A DNA stretch of 19,723 nucleotides from an uncultured Oscillospiraceae bacterium (GCA_944385775.1 CALWYM010000050.1:1-19723), one strand, 5' to 3'. Positions 6,441 to 14,433 are shown, counted from the stretch's first letter. The notes: generated from the letters alone by a model not told the origin. Made by a program: numbers and translations.

Positions 6441-7226
6441 ATGGAAACAAAGGTAAAGATAGCCATTGCCGATATTAACGAGGAGTTCAGAAATTCCCTT
6501 AAAGAAAGACTTGAAAGGGAGGGAACATTTGAGGTTGTAATCAGCACTGGGAATGGAGTTGAACTTCTTGATGAAATACACAAGGAAAAACCCAAGGCGC
6601 TTATAACAGAGATTGTATTATCTGAGCTTGATGGACTTAGTGTTTTGGAGGCACTTGCAAGAAATAGCGACGATGACAGACCGGAGGTTATAGTAGTATC
6701 CGGATTTTCCAGTGATGTGGTTTTATCGTCGGCCACAAAATTGGGAGTAGCTTACTTTATGCAGAAGCCCTGTGATATGGAAAAGCTTGTTATGAGGACA
6801 AAGCTTATTACGGGAAAAGAGGGAGATGTTTCTACCGCTGACGCATACGTTAATCCTTTTGTTGACAACAGCCTTGAAAGTACTGTGACAGAAATAATCC
6901 ATGAAATTGGTGTTCCCGCTCATATAAAGGGTTACCAATACCTCCGTGAAGCAATTATAATGACTGTCCATGATATGGACGTGATAAATGCGGTTACAAA
7001 GGTCCTCTATCCGGAGGTAGCGAAGAAATTTAACACAACGCCTTCAAGAGTGGAAAGAGCCATACGTCACGCGATTGAAGTTGCTTGGGACAGGGGAGAC
7101 ATTGACGTTCTTCAAAAGTTCTTTGGCTATACGGTTTCGGGAACCAAAGGTAAACCGACAAACAGTGAGTTTATTGCAATGATTGCCGATAGACTCTCGC
7201 TTCAAAAGAAGAAGATTGCAGTGTAA
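6441..7226 (+). CDS. spo0A: Spo0A, sporulation master regulator with degenerate receiver
   Basis: Spo0A commits the cell to sporulation by binding 0A boxes. The DNA-binding half (about residues 148-261) is nearly canonical, including EIIHEIGVPAHIKGY (151-165), the helix around NTTPSRVERAIRHAIEVAW (198-216) and KPTNSEFIAM (238-247). The receiver (1-122) is altered: the phospho-acceptor position is Glu57 (GAG at 6609-6611, context LITEIVLSELDG) instead of Asp, and the acidic pocket reads ADIN (10-13) instead of ADDN. The switch Ser87 and Lys109 of the KP motif remain. ATG 6441 is preferred over ATG 6426 because GGAGG (6428-6432) sits 8 nt before it; this gives 261 aa, near the family's 267. It is followed by a terminator. 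Confidence 0.96.
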   Translation: METKVKIAIADINEEFRNSLKERLEREGTFEVVISTGNGVELLDEIHKEKPKALITEIVLSELDGLSVLEALARNSDDDRPEVIVVSGFSSDVVLSSATKLGVAYFMQKPCDMEKLVMRTKLITGKEGDVSTADAYVNPFVDNSLESTVTEIIHEIGVPAHIKGYQYLREAIIMTVHDMDVINAVTKVLYPEVAKKFNTTPSRVERAIRHAIEVAWDRGDIDVLQKFFGYTVSGTKGKPTNSEFIAMIADRLSLQKKKIAV

Positions 7227-7231
7227 AAAAT

Positions 7232-7259
7232 GGAGGTCGAATTTTCGACCTCCTTTTTT
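7232..7259 (+). terminator. Intrinsic terminator of spo0A
   Basis: A perfect 9-bp GC-containing stem (7232-7240 with 7245-7253, 4-nt loop) is followed directly by six T. It isolates spo0A from the spoIIIA operon. Confidence 0.92.
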
Positions 7260-7262
7260 GTT

Positions 7263-7291
7263 GCATAAAAAGAGTGTGGTGGTAATAGATT
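7263..7291 (+). promoter_or_regulatory. Candidate sigma-E promoter of the spoIIIA operon
   Basis: GCATAAA (7263-7269) resembles the sigma-E -35 (KMATATT); after 14 nt, AATAGATT (7284-7291) matches six of eight positions of the sigma-E -10 (CATACANT). It lies just past the spo0A terminator and 31 nt before the spoIIIAA start. The operon is sigma-E-dependent in Bacillus. Confidence 0.45.
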
Positions 7292-7322
7292 TAAACATAC
7301 CAATGAATTGGAGGACAAACCA

Positions 7323-8246
7323 ATGAATGAAATGAGAAAAGAAAAGTATGAGGGAGCAGTACGGCTCCTTCCTTTCCATTCACGCCAGTATGCAATGGAA
7401 ATAGACGAGAAACTAGCAAGCCAGGTCGAAGAATTCAGATTGCGGACGGGAAAACCTGTCAGCGCGTTAATTAACGGAAGGGAATACAGTATCGGAAAAG
7501 ATAATGTAACAATAAATGATTTAAACACTCTTATAGAGCTTTCCACAGGAGCGTCTGCCTATTCATGCAGGGAACAGTTAAAAAACGGATTTGTCACTGC
7601 GGCAGGAGGGTACAGAATAGGTGTATGCGGAACTGTTGCAAGAGGCGTAGATGATATTGTCGGATATACAATGTTTTCCTCGGCAAATATTCGGATTCCA
7701 AGTGAGATTTCAGGTGTTTCGGACGAGCCGTTAAAATATATTTTTCAAAAAGGATTTGGGTCAGTTCTTATTGTCTCTCCGCCGGGGCTAGGAAAAACCA
7801 CACTTCTGAGAGATATGGCAGCGTCACTTTCTGACGGAAGATTGGACGGAGTAAAAAGACGGGTAGCAATATGTGATGAACGGGGAGAGCTTGCTGCTAC
7901 ATATAAAGGAGAAGCGCAGCTCTATGTGGGTAAATGCACTGATGTACTTGATATGTGTCCTAAGGACAAAGGCATAAATATGCTGCTGAGGGCTATGAAT
8001 CCTGAAATAATTGTGGTAGATGAAATAACTGATGAAAGGGACAGCGAAGCAATACTTAGAGCTAACAGCTGTGGTGTGTATCTTGCAGCTTCCGCTCATG
8101 GTTCAGGAATTGAAGATATTTTGCGCAGACCTGCATATAAAAAACTAGTGGACAATCATGTCTTTTCCTACGTTATTAACATAAAAAAAGAGTCCAATAA
8201 AAGAAAATACATTGTTTCTGAGGTTGGAGGTGAGTGCCTTGATTAA
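7323..8246 (+). CDS. spoIIIAA: SpoIIIAA, secretion-type ATPase of the A-Q channel
   Basis: SpoIIIAA is the cytoplasmic ATPase of the mother-cell complex that, with forespore SpoIIQ, keeps the forespore active after engulfment. The 307-aa product has Walker A SPPGLGKTT (152-160), DERGE (185-189) and Walker B IIVVDEI (229-235), typical of type II/IV secretion ATPases. ATG 7323 is chosen over an upstream in-frame TTG (7308) because GGAGGA (7310-7315) lies 7 nt ahead and overlaps that TTG. It is the first gene of an eight-gene operon and overlaps spoIIIAB by 8 nt. Confidence 0.96.
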   Translation: MNEMRKEKYEGAVRLLPFHSRQYAMEIDEKLASQVEEFRLRTGKPVSALINGREYSIGKDNVTINDLNTLIELSTGASAYSCREQLKNGFVTAAGGYRIGVCGTVARGVDDIVGYTMFSSANIRIPSEISGVSDEPLKYIFQKGFGSVLIVSPPGLGKTTLLRDMAASLSDGRLDGVKRRVAICDERGELAATYKGEAQLYVGKCTDVLDMCPKDKGINMLLRAMNPEIIVVDEITDERDSEAILRANSCGVYLAASAHGSGIEDILRRPAYKKLVDNHVFSYVINIKKESNKRKYIVSEVGGECLD

Positions 8247-8748
8247 ACTGCTAGGGGCCTCATTAATTATATTCGCCAGCCTTAAATGGGGATATGATTC
8301 GATACTTATGCTAAAGCGAAGGACTGATCTTCTGTCTGAGTTTATAGCTTCACTGAATATTATGAGTGGTGAAATTTGCGTATCAATGGTGCCGATGAGT
8401 GATGTGCTTGAGAGGCTAAGTGTATCAGGAGGGCAATTTGTAAGACCGTTTTACAAAAAAGTATTAAATTCAATGGAAAGGCTCGGCGCGGAAAGCTTTT
8501 CTGATATATGGAAAGACGGTATATCCGAACTTTGTCTTCTTAATGAGAACGAGAAAAAAATAATACTGGATATGGGAGAAGTATTAGGACGGTTTGACAT
8601 TAACAAACAGGGAGAAACAATTCACTATGCCGAGATCAGGCTTACAAAAGCATTAGAAGATGCCATGGAAAAAAGGAAAAGTGATACCAAGGTATATGGC
8701 GCGTTTTCTGCTGCGGCCGGACTTCTCACGGTGATAATTTTAATATAA
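8239..8748 (+). CDS. spoIIIAB: SpoIIIAB, stage III sporulation membrane protein
   Basis: SpoIIIAB resembles the type II secretion GspF-type platform protein. The product is 169 aa (171 in B. subtilis) with hydrophobic segments at both ends (about residues 3-20 and the last 15). The start is taken as TTG 8239 because GGAGG (8226-8230) lies 8 nt upstream. This makes it overlap the end of spoIIIAA by 8 nt, a sign of translational coupling. An in-frame GTG at 8230 is too close to the ribosome site. Confidence 0.9.
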   Translation: MIKLLGASLIIFASLKWGYDSILMLKRRTDLLSEFIASLNIMSGEICVSMVPMSDVLERLSVSGGQFVRPFYKKVLNSMERLGAESFSDIWKDGISELCLLNENEKKIILDMGEVLGRFDINKQGETIHYAEIRLTKALEDAMEKRKSDTKVYGAFSAAAGLLTVIILI

Positions 8749-8763
8749 TTTGGGAGAGCAAAT

Positions 8764-8958
8764 ATGGAGGTTGACCTTGTATTTAAAATAGCAGCTGTGG
8801 GTATTCTCGTGGCTGTATTAAATCTCCTGCTTGGAAGATCTGGTCGGGACGAGCAGGCATTACTTGTTACCATAGCCGGCATTGTAGTAACTTTCACAGT
8901 ACTGTTAAAAGAAATATCAAATCTATTTGATTTGATTAAATCACTTTTTGGATTTTAA
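8764..8958 (+). CDS. spoIIIAC: SpoIIIAC, small stage III sporulation membrane protein
   Basis: The 64-aa product is almost entirely two hydrophobic segments (about residues 6-24 and 32-56) separated by GRSGRDEQA, as in SpoIIIAC of other spore formers. GGGAG lies shortly before the ATG. It is part of the membrane base of the SpoIIIA complex; position third in the operon supports the call. Confidence 0.93.
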   Translation: MEVDLVFKIAAVGILVAVLNLLLGRSGRDEQALLVTIAGIVVTFTVLLKEISNLFDLIKSLFGF

Positions 8959-8963
8959 GACTT

Positions 8964-9350
8964 ATGGATACTGCTATAAAGGTGGCAGCTGCGGCTATTT
9001 GTGCAGTAAGTCTGTACCTTGTTATAAAAAAAGATAGTGCTCCATTTATTCCGATGATTGCCATTGCTTCCGTTATAGTTATTTCATCCATGGTTGTTGC
9101 TCCGGTAAGAGAGATAATTAACACGATAACGGATATTGCGGAAACTGCGAAGATAAATGGGAGCGTGCTCGCCATTGTTTTAAAGACTTTGGGAATAACG
9201 ATTGTTTGCCGGTTTGCTTCCGAAATATGCAGGGAGGGTGGTCTTAGCTCTGCTGCGAACTGCGTTGAATTTGCAGGAAGGATACTGGCGGCATTTACTA
9301 CGCTTCCGTTAATAAGAACTTTTATGGAAACTATAATCAACATGGTGTAA
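8964..9350 (+). CDS. spoIIIAD: SpoIIIAD, stage III sporulation membrane protein
   Basis: A 128-aa membrane protein related to SpoIIIAC, with hydrophobic segments near residues 4-20, 26-46 and in the C-terminal half. The ATG follows the spoIIIAC stop by 5 nt without a strong ribosome site of its own, so translation is probably coupled. It is predicted to sit in the mother-cell membrane around engulfment. Confidence 0.93.
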   Translation: MDTAIKVAAAAICAVSLYLVIKKDSAPFIPMIAIASVIVISSMVVAPVREIINTITDIAETAKINGSVLAIVLKTLGITIVCRFASEICREGGLSSAANCVEFAGRILAAFTTLPLIRTFMETIINMV

Positions 9351-9353
9351 CGT

Positions 9354-10430
9354 ATGAAAAAAGCTTTAGTTATTTCTGCCCTAATTATTTGCTTTATGTG
9401 GGTTTTTAGCCTGCCTTCCTTGGCGGAAGATTTCGATGATATAAAAAAGGCAGTTCCACAGGAAGCAGAGGAGATTTTAGGCAACACAAATCTTGATAGC
9501 AATACGGACTTTTCAAAATTATGGGGTAAGCTTACGGAAAACATTAAGAATTTGTTTACCGGGCAAATAAAAGCAGGCATCAGCCTTGTGCTTTCAATTA
9601 CTGCAATTTCCCTGATTTCATATCTTGCCGTATCTGTTTTCGGAGACGGTGGAACAGGAGTAATAGCTCTTGCGGAAATACTTACGGTTATGGCTGTTAC
9701 AATGAATGGAACGAAGGCTGCAATAAGCTCCTCTGCCCAGGCAGTGGAGGATATTTACGGTTTTTCCTCTACGCTGCTTCCTGTCCTGGCATCAGCAACT
9801 GCCAGCCTTGGAGGTATAACTTCATCTTCGACAAAGCTTATGGCGTCAACACTGGCAATTAACATTTTTACGTCAATACAGATTAATATTGTTATTCCAC
9901 TGATTTACTGTTACATAGCGCTCTCCGCTGCTTCTGCCGTGTTGCCCGGTCCGATAAAAAGCGGCGCAAAACTAATCAAGTGGGCTATTAATACCGTCCT
10001 TACCGGAAGCGTTACCGTATTTACCCTGTACATTACAATTTCAGGCGTTATCACATCTACGGCAGACTCATTAACTGTAAAGGTTACGAAAACTGCAATA
10101 TCCAATTTAATTCCGGTAGTTGGAAAAATAATATCCGACGCTGCCGAAAGCGTCGCTTCGGGATTTTCCGTAATTAGAGCGGTGTCAGGTGCATTTGGGG
10201 TAGTTGTTGTTACAGCCTGCATGCTGGGACCATGGATAAAAGGCTTTGTACAGTATATTTCTTTTAAACTTTCCGCAACTATATGTCAGAGTATCTCAGG
10301 AAGTGCCCTTGGCGCGTTTGTATCTGACTTGGGCACTGCCATGGGGCTTGTTCTGGCAAGCGCCGCATCTTCTGCGGTAATGCTATATGTGGCGATAATT
10401 GCCTTTTTAAGGGTGGTGAACGGCGTGTGA
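9354..10430 (+). CDS. spoIIIAE: SpoIIIAE, polytopic stage III sporulation protein
   Basis: The 358-aa product begins with a cleavable-looking signal peptide (residues 1-24, ending SLPSLA) and then has about six to seven membrane segments rich in Ser, Thr, Ala and Val. It is thought to form the central export component of the SpoIIIA complex. The ATG lies 3 nt after spoIIIAD; the stop overlaps the spoIIIAF start. Length is slightly under the Bacillus protein (about 399 aa). Confidence 0.95.
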   Translation: MKKALVISALIICFMWVFSLPSLAEDFDDIKKAVPQEAEEILGNTNLDSNTDFSKLWGKLTENIKNLFTGQIKAGISLVLSITAISLISYLAVSVFGDGGTGVIALAEILTVMAVTMNGTKAAISSSAQAVEDIYGFSSTLLPVLASATASLGGITSSSTKLMASTLAINIFTSIQINIVIPLIYCYIALSAASAVLPGPIKSGAKLIKWAINTVLTGSVTVFTLYITISGVITSTADSLTVKVTKTAISNLIPVVGKIISDAAESVASGFSVIRAVSGAFGVVVVTACMLGPWIKGFVQYISFKLSATICQSISGSALGAFVSDLGTAMGLVLASAASSAVMLYVAIIAFLRVVNGV

Positions 10431-10900
10431 TTGATGTTCTGGGAGCCTGGTGTATTAAGCTTGTTGGAGCAGGACTAATATCCTCCGTTATTCTTGCTGT
10501 ATGTCCCGAAGGCAAGAGCAAAAGCAGTGTTAAATTTGCCTGTTCACTGATGTGCCTTATTGTTTTTGTTTCTGCAATTAAAAATGTTGATTATAGTGAG
10601 TTATCCAAAATGGTAGGACAGATAAATTATGAAGCCTCCAGACAAATTGAAGACGGAGTAAGCAGTGCAAATAATGAAACAAGATTTATCATAGAGGAAC
10701 AAATCAAAGCATATATTTTGGGCAAAGAGGAATTTCACGGACTGGACGTGGAGGTGATTACAAAATGGAGCAGCGAAGGCTTTTGGTACCCTTATGAGGC
10801 GGAAATAACCGGAACCGTTGAAGAAGAAAAAAAATCCAGTCTCAAGTATATACTTGAAATGGAACTCGGAATACCTGAAGAAAGGGTAAAGTTTAAATAA
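10427..10900 (+). CDS. spoIIIAF: SpoIIIAF, stage III sporulation protein
   Basis: A 157-aa protein with two N-terminal membrane segments (about residues 7-25 and 34-49) and a C-terminal soluble domain facing the intermembrane space, similar in fold to the ring-building domains of type III secretion. It starts with GTG, overlapping the spoIIIAE stop as GTGA. The C-terminal half (EVEVITKWSSEGFWYP-like segment, residues 107-120) is the recognisable part. Confidence 0.9.
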   Translation: MIDVLGAWCIKLVGAGLISSVILAVCPEGKSKSSVKFACSLMCLIVFVSAIKNVDYSELSKMVGQINYEASRQIEDGVSSANNETRFIIEEQIKAYILGKEEFHGLDVEVITKWSSEGFWYPYEAEITGTVEEEKKSSLKYILEMELGIPEERVKFK

Positions 10901-10901
10901 T

Positions 10902-11435
10902 ATGAAGATTACTCATGAGTGGCTGATAGAAAAAATTAAAAATAATAAGTATGTTTTAATAACAGGTCTCCTTGGAGTTATTCTTCTTTTGTTGCCGGTT
11001 GGAAAGAAAGACGCCGGTAATGTGTACATACCAAAAGCTGAGAGTGATGAATTTAATATTGAATTAGCTGAAGCAAGGCTGGAGGCGCTGCTTACAAAAA
11101 TTGACGGTGCCGGAAATGTGGAAGTACTGCTTTCCGTTGGAGATTGCGGTGAAAGAATACTGGCAACCGAAGGTGAAAGTGAGAGCAGCGTTCGTCAGAA
11201 TGAAGGAGAGAGCAGCCGTGAAACCAGAACAAATACACAGACTGTAGTAATAACAAAAAACGGAGAAAATGAGGTGGTTACTTTAGGCTATATATATCCT
11301 GAGTATATAGGTGCCGTTATTGTATGTGAAGGGGGAGAGAGCAGCGAGGTGAGGCTTAATATTACAGAAGCGGTAAAATCAGCTACCGGACTTACAACAG
11401 ATAAAATAACGGTAGTTAAAATGACTGATAAATAA
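10902..11435 (+). CDS. spoIIIAG: SpoIIIAG, ring-forming protein of the A-Q channel
   Basis: The 177-aa product has one membrane anchor (about residues 17-33) and then a RBM-type ring domain (ARLEALLTKIDGAGNVEVLLSV-like start, residues 58-79), an inserted polar, Ser/Glu-rich stretch (about 86-112) and the closing IYPEYIGAVIV strand (about 129-139). SpoIIIAG oligomerises into a large ring in the intermembrane space. The ATG comes one base after the spoIIIAF stop. Confidence 0.94.
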   Translation: MKITHEWLIEKIKNNKYVLITGLLGVILLLLPVGKKDAGNVYIPKAESDEFNIELAEARLEALLTKIDGAGNVEVLLSVGDCGERILATEGESESSVRQNEGESSRETRTNTQTVVITKNGENEVVTLGYIYPEYIGAVIVCEGGESSEVRLNITEAVKSATGLTTDKITVVKMTDK

Positions 11436-11449
11436 GTATGGAGGAAATT

Positions 11450-12133
11450 ATGAAAACTATTAAAAGAAATGCTGTAATTATAACTGTGCTTGTGTTTGTG
11501 TGTGCTGCCGCTTACTTAAACTGGTCTTATGACAGGCAAAATGCCGAGCTTGAGACCGATAGCCTGTATGATTATTCGCAGCAGGCTGACAGTTCAAATG
11601 TTGAAGGACAGCTTTTAAGCCAGGTAGGTGAGACCACAGATACGGAAAAAACAGAAGCTGAGGACAACGTTGAAACGGAAAATACAGAAAATAACGTCGA
11701 GACAGAAAACAAAGAGGATTCCACCAATGAAACCGGGCTGTATTACACTGGCTCTTACAGCGAAGCGGTTTCGGGAAGTATAAGCGAGTATTTTTCACAG
11801 GTAAGGCTTGAACGGACGCAGGCAAGAGACGAAGCATCAATGACACTTCAAACGGTAGCCCTGACAGATGGAGCGAGCCAGGAGGTAACAGATGAGGCCT
11901 TGGAAAAAATGACGCAAATAGCAGACTGGACAGTAAAGGAAGCAGAGGTGGAGAATCTTATTCTTGCCAAAGGGTTCATTGACTGTGTAGTTTTTATGTC
12001 TGAAGACGGTGTGTCTGTTACTGTCGCTGCCGAGGAGGGACTCAGTAATGTAAGCGTGGCAAAAATAACCGACATAATTCTGGCGGAAACAGACTATACA
12101 GCGGATGATTTGACAGTAATTGAAGTTAAGTAA
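11450..12133 (+). CDS. spoIIIAH: SpoIIIAH, mother-cell partner of SpoIIQ
   Basis: The 227-aa protein has one N-terminal membrane segment (about residues 7-24), a long acidic Glu/Thr/Asn linker (about 45-95, with near-repeats of VETEN), and a C-terminal ring-building domain with EASMTLQTVALTDGASQEV (about 125-143) and a V-x-I-x-V-x end. It binds SpoIIQ across the intermembrane space. ATG 11450 is preferred to ATG 11438 since GGAGG (11440-11444) overlaps the earlier one. It is the last gene of the operon; no intrinsic terminator with a T tract follows. Confidence 0.92.
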   Translation: MKTIKRNAVIITVLVFVCAAAYLNWSYDRQNAELETDSLYDYSQQADSSNVEGQLLSQVGETTDTEKTEAEDNVETENTENNVETENKEDSTNETGLYYTGSYSEAVSGSISEYFSQVRLERTQARDEASMTLQTVALTDGASQEVTDEALEKMTQIADWTVKEAEVENLILAKGFIDCVVFMSEDGVSVTVAAEEGLSNVSVAKITDIILAETDYTADDLTVIEVK

Positions 12134-12158
12134 ATAGAAAAATACTTTTCTTTTGGGG

Positions 12159-12203
12159 TAAGGCATGGTATAATGTCCGGGAAGACATAAATACCATGCC
12201 TTA
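12159..12203 (+). promoter_or_regulatory. Extended -10 promoter embedded in a 13-bp inverted repeat
   Basis: TGG-TATAAT (12166-12174) is a perfect extended -10; the -35 at 12146-12151 (TTTTCT, 17-nt spacer) is weak. The -10 lies within the left arm of a perfect 13-bp inverted repeat (12159-12171 with 12191-12203); the 19-nt loop holds a second 4-bp stem. No T tract follows, so this is not a usual terminator. It would start the asp23-nusB-xseAB-ispA block separately from spoIIIA, and the arms could be an operator. Confidence 0.55.
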
Positions 12204-12274
12204 TGTATTACTGAGAACACTTGCTCAGAGCAAACCCGTTTTCTGAATAACATATTTATAGAGGAGTGACTGTC

Positions 12275-12646
12275 ATGGGTGAAAATAAAGAGTACATAAC
12301 TCTTCCAGATGAAAAAGGCAGCATTAATATTTCAGAAGAAGTAATTGCTGTTATTGCAGCAAATGCCGCCAGAGATACCGAGGGGGTTTCAGGACTAGCT
12401 TCAGTACCTGTGAAGGACTTGGCGGACAGAATTGGTAAGAAAAATGCTCAAAAGGGCGTTAAAATAAGCCTTGATGAGGAAAATAACCTTTGTGTCTCAG
12501 TTTATGTTCTTACGAGCATAGGCGCGTCTGTCGGAAAAGTTGGGAAAGATGTGCAAGCTTCAGTTGCGTCTGCGGTTGAGGCAGCTACTGGGATAACAGT
12601 TGCTGAGGTGAATGTTAATATTTGTGGCATTACCCTAGATAGATAA
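12275..12646 (+). CDS. Asp23/Gls24 family protein (YqhY-like)
   Basis: A 123-aa protein of the Asp23/Gls24 envelope-stress family. The core SINISEEVIAVIAANAARDT (residues 16-35) and the repeating V-G-x-V-Q-x-x-V amphipathic segment before AVEAATGITVAEVNVNICGI (about 96-119) are typical. ATG 12275 has GAGGAG with 8-nt spacing; an in-frame GTG at 12266 overlaps that site and is rejected. In Bacillus yqhY sits just before nusB and is tied to acetyl-CoA carboxylase (accBC upstream); here accBC are missing and spoIIIAH is the neighbour. Confidence 0.93.
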   Translation: MGENKEYITLPDEKGSINISEEVIAVIAANAARDTEGVSGLASVPVKDLADRIGKKNAQKGVKISLDEENNLCVSVYVLTSIGASVGKVGKDVQASVASAVEAATGITVAEVNVNICGITLDR

Positions 12647-12690
12647 GGCTTAAATCGTTTCCGGCAATATTTATACACTATGGAGGATTT

Positions 12691-13140
12691 ATGACAAGAA
12701 CAGAAGCTAGGGAAGTTGCAGTGAGGCTGTGCTTTGAAATTTCAAGTAAGGAATGTACGGCTGATGAAGTGCTTAGCTCATTTTTTGACCGGGATCATTA
12801 CAGTTCTCTTAAGGACGAAGATGATCTATTTTCCCAGGAGCCTGATGATACTCAGAAAAAATATATAGAGTCTGTGATAAGAGGAATTGGAGAGCATTCC
12901 GCCGAGCTCGATGGGTATGTTGAGAAATATTCCAGGGGCTGGTCATTCGGGCGCATATCACGGACAGCGCTGGCGGTTATGAAAACGGCAATGTACGAGG
13001 TGCTTTATATGCCGGATATTCCAACCGGTGTTGCAATTAATGAAGCTATTGAAATAGCGAAGAAGTACGATGAGCCGGAAACTGTCTCTTTTGTAAACGG
13101 TGTTCTGGGAAGCTTTGTAAGAGGCGAAACCAATCCGTAA
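12691..13140 (+). CDS. nusB: NusB, transcription antitermination factor
   Basis: NusB binds boxA RNA with NusE (S10) to support rRNA antitermination. At 149 aa it matches the family. Landmarks are the N-terminal REVAVRLCFE helix (residues 7-16), WSFGRISRTALAVMKTAMYE (about 84-103) and PTGVAINEAIEIAKKYDEPE followed by FVNGVLG. GGAGG lies 6 nt before the ATG. The segment between the two helical halves (about 31-50) is rich in acidic residues. Confidence 0.95.
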   Translation: MTRTEAREVAVRLCFEISSKECTADEVLSSFFDRDHYSSLKDEDDLFSQEPDDTQKKYIESVIRGIGEHSAELDGYVEKYSRGWSFGRISRTALAVMKTAMYEVLYMPDIPTGVAINEAIEIAKKYDEPETVSFVNGVLGSFVRGETNP

Positions 13141-13163
13141 GAGTAAACTTAACAAATAGGGGT

Positions 13164-13200
13164 AACAGGGCATCCGCTTATTAAAAGTTGGTGCCTTGTT
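13164..13200 (+). repeat. Inverted repeat between nusB and xseA
   Basis: A 9-bp stem with one G-U pair (13164-13172 with 13192-13200) and a 19-nt loop, followed by a mixed T/G stretch. It could be a weak terminator or a processing site; folD, which often lies here, is absent. Confidence 0.4.
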
Positions 13201-13236
13201 TCTGTGTATTCAAATGTTTAGAAGGGGTGTGAATTT

Positions 13237-14433
13237 TTGCCTGATATTAAAGCGCTCACTGTAAGTGAGGTTAATGAATATATGCAAAGCCTGATAGACG
13301 GTAAGCCGGGGATTACAAATATATACGTAAACGGTGAAATATCCAACTATAAGGTTTATCCTCCGGGACATCACTATTTTACATTAAAAGATGATAAAAC
13401 TACCCTTAAGTGTGTTATGTTCAGAGGTAAAGCTTACAGTGGCTTGAAATTCCGCCCGGCAAACGGAATGAAAGTCACAGCGTTTGGTTCTGTGAATGTA
13501 TTCCCCAGGGATGGTGCCTATCAGCTATATGTGAGCATTATGCTTCCTGATGGACTTGGTAATCTTGATATTGCCCTTCAACAGCTTAAGGCAAGGCTGG
13601 AAGCAGAGGGGCTTTTTGATATGAGATACAAAAAGCCTATTCCGAAATACCCTATGAAAATAGGCGTGATAACGTCCGGCTCAGGGGCTGCTGTTCACGA
13701 TATTATCAGAGTCCTTCGCAAACGCTGGCCGATTGCGAAAATACTTTTGCTGCCGGTAAGAGTGCAAGGCGCAGAGGCTCCACCTGAGATTGTGGGTGCT
13801 ATACGATACGCCAACAAATACAATGTGGCGGAAGTTCTTATAGTGGGACGCGGCGGAGGAAGCGTTGAGGATCTCTGGGCGTTTAATGATGAGAATGTCG
13901 CAAGGGCAATATTTGAATCGCGGATACCTGTTATTTCAGCTGTTGGACACGATCCGGACAAGCCTGTATCCGACTACGTGGCAGACGTACGTGCCGCAAC
14001 CCCGTCAAATGGCGCAGAAATATGTGCTCCTGACTGTTATGAAATTTCCGATATTTTGGGGTCCATGGGTATCAGAATGACAAAGGCAATGGAGAGAAAA
14101 ATTGATGCTTTGCGCCACAATCTTAAAGTTGCAAGGGAAAAAAGAGTTTTACAGGATCCAAAAAACTATGTTGAGGATAGACGTATCCGACTGGAAGGAT
14201 TTGAGGCTAGGCTTAACGGGGCAACCATGACTGTCATTCACAAGGGAAGAACGACCTTTGCGGCAAATGCAGGTAAACTTGATGCTCTAAGCCCACTTAA
14301 GGTTTTGAGCAGAGGATACGCCATAGTAAGAGACAATACTGGTCGTGTAGTAAGGTCGTCACAAGATGTAAAAAGCGGCGATGACGTTAAAATTAGGTTC
14401 AAATCAGACGAAATTGAATGTGTAGTTAAGTAA
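13237..14433 (+). CDS. xseA: Exodeoxyribonuclease VII large subunit
   Basis: XseA and XseB form exonuclease VII, which degrades single-stranded DNA from both ends. The 398-aa product has an N-terminal OB fold (about 5-100, with NGEISNYK and HYFTLKD), the catalytic domain with RGGGSVEDLWAFNDE (about 205-219) and SAVGHDPDKPVSDYVADVRAAT, and a C-terminal helical stalk. It starts with TTG 13237, with AAGGGG about 9 nt upstream; no in-frame ATG or GTG is better placed. The xseB ribosome site begins 2 nt after its stop. Confidence 0.95.
   Translation: MPDIKALTVSEVNEYMQSLIDGKPGITNIYVNGEISNYKVYPPGHHYFTLKDDKTTLKCVMFRGKAYSGLKFRPANGMKVTAFGSVNVFPRDGAYQLYVSIMLPDGLGNLDIALQQLKARLEAEGLFDMRYKKPIPKYPMKIGVITSGSGAAVHDIIRVLRKRWPIAKILLLPVRVQGAEAPPEIVGAIRYANKYNVAEVLIVGRGGGSVEDLWAFNDENVARAIFESRIPVISAVGHDPDKPVSDYVADVRAATPSNGAEICAPDCYEISDILGSMGIRMTKAMERKIDALRHNLKVAREKRVLQDPKNYVEDRRIRLEGFEARLNGATMTVIHKGRTTFAANAGKLDALSPLKVLSRGYAIVRDNTGRVVRSSQDVKSGDDVKIRFKSDEIECVVK

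Noticed and set aside
7232..7253. GGTCGAA and TTCGACC resembling paired Spo0A boxes
   Set aside because: They are the two arms of the spo0A terminator hairpin, followed by a T tract, and each has a mismatch to TGTCGAA.
12159..12203. Intrinsic terminator of spoIIIA
   Set aside because: The stem is strong but the loop is 19 nt and no T tract follows on either strand; a perfect extended -10 lies inside.
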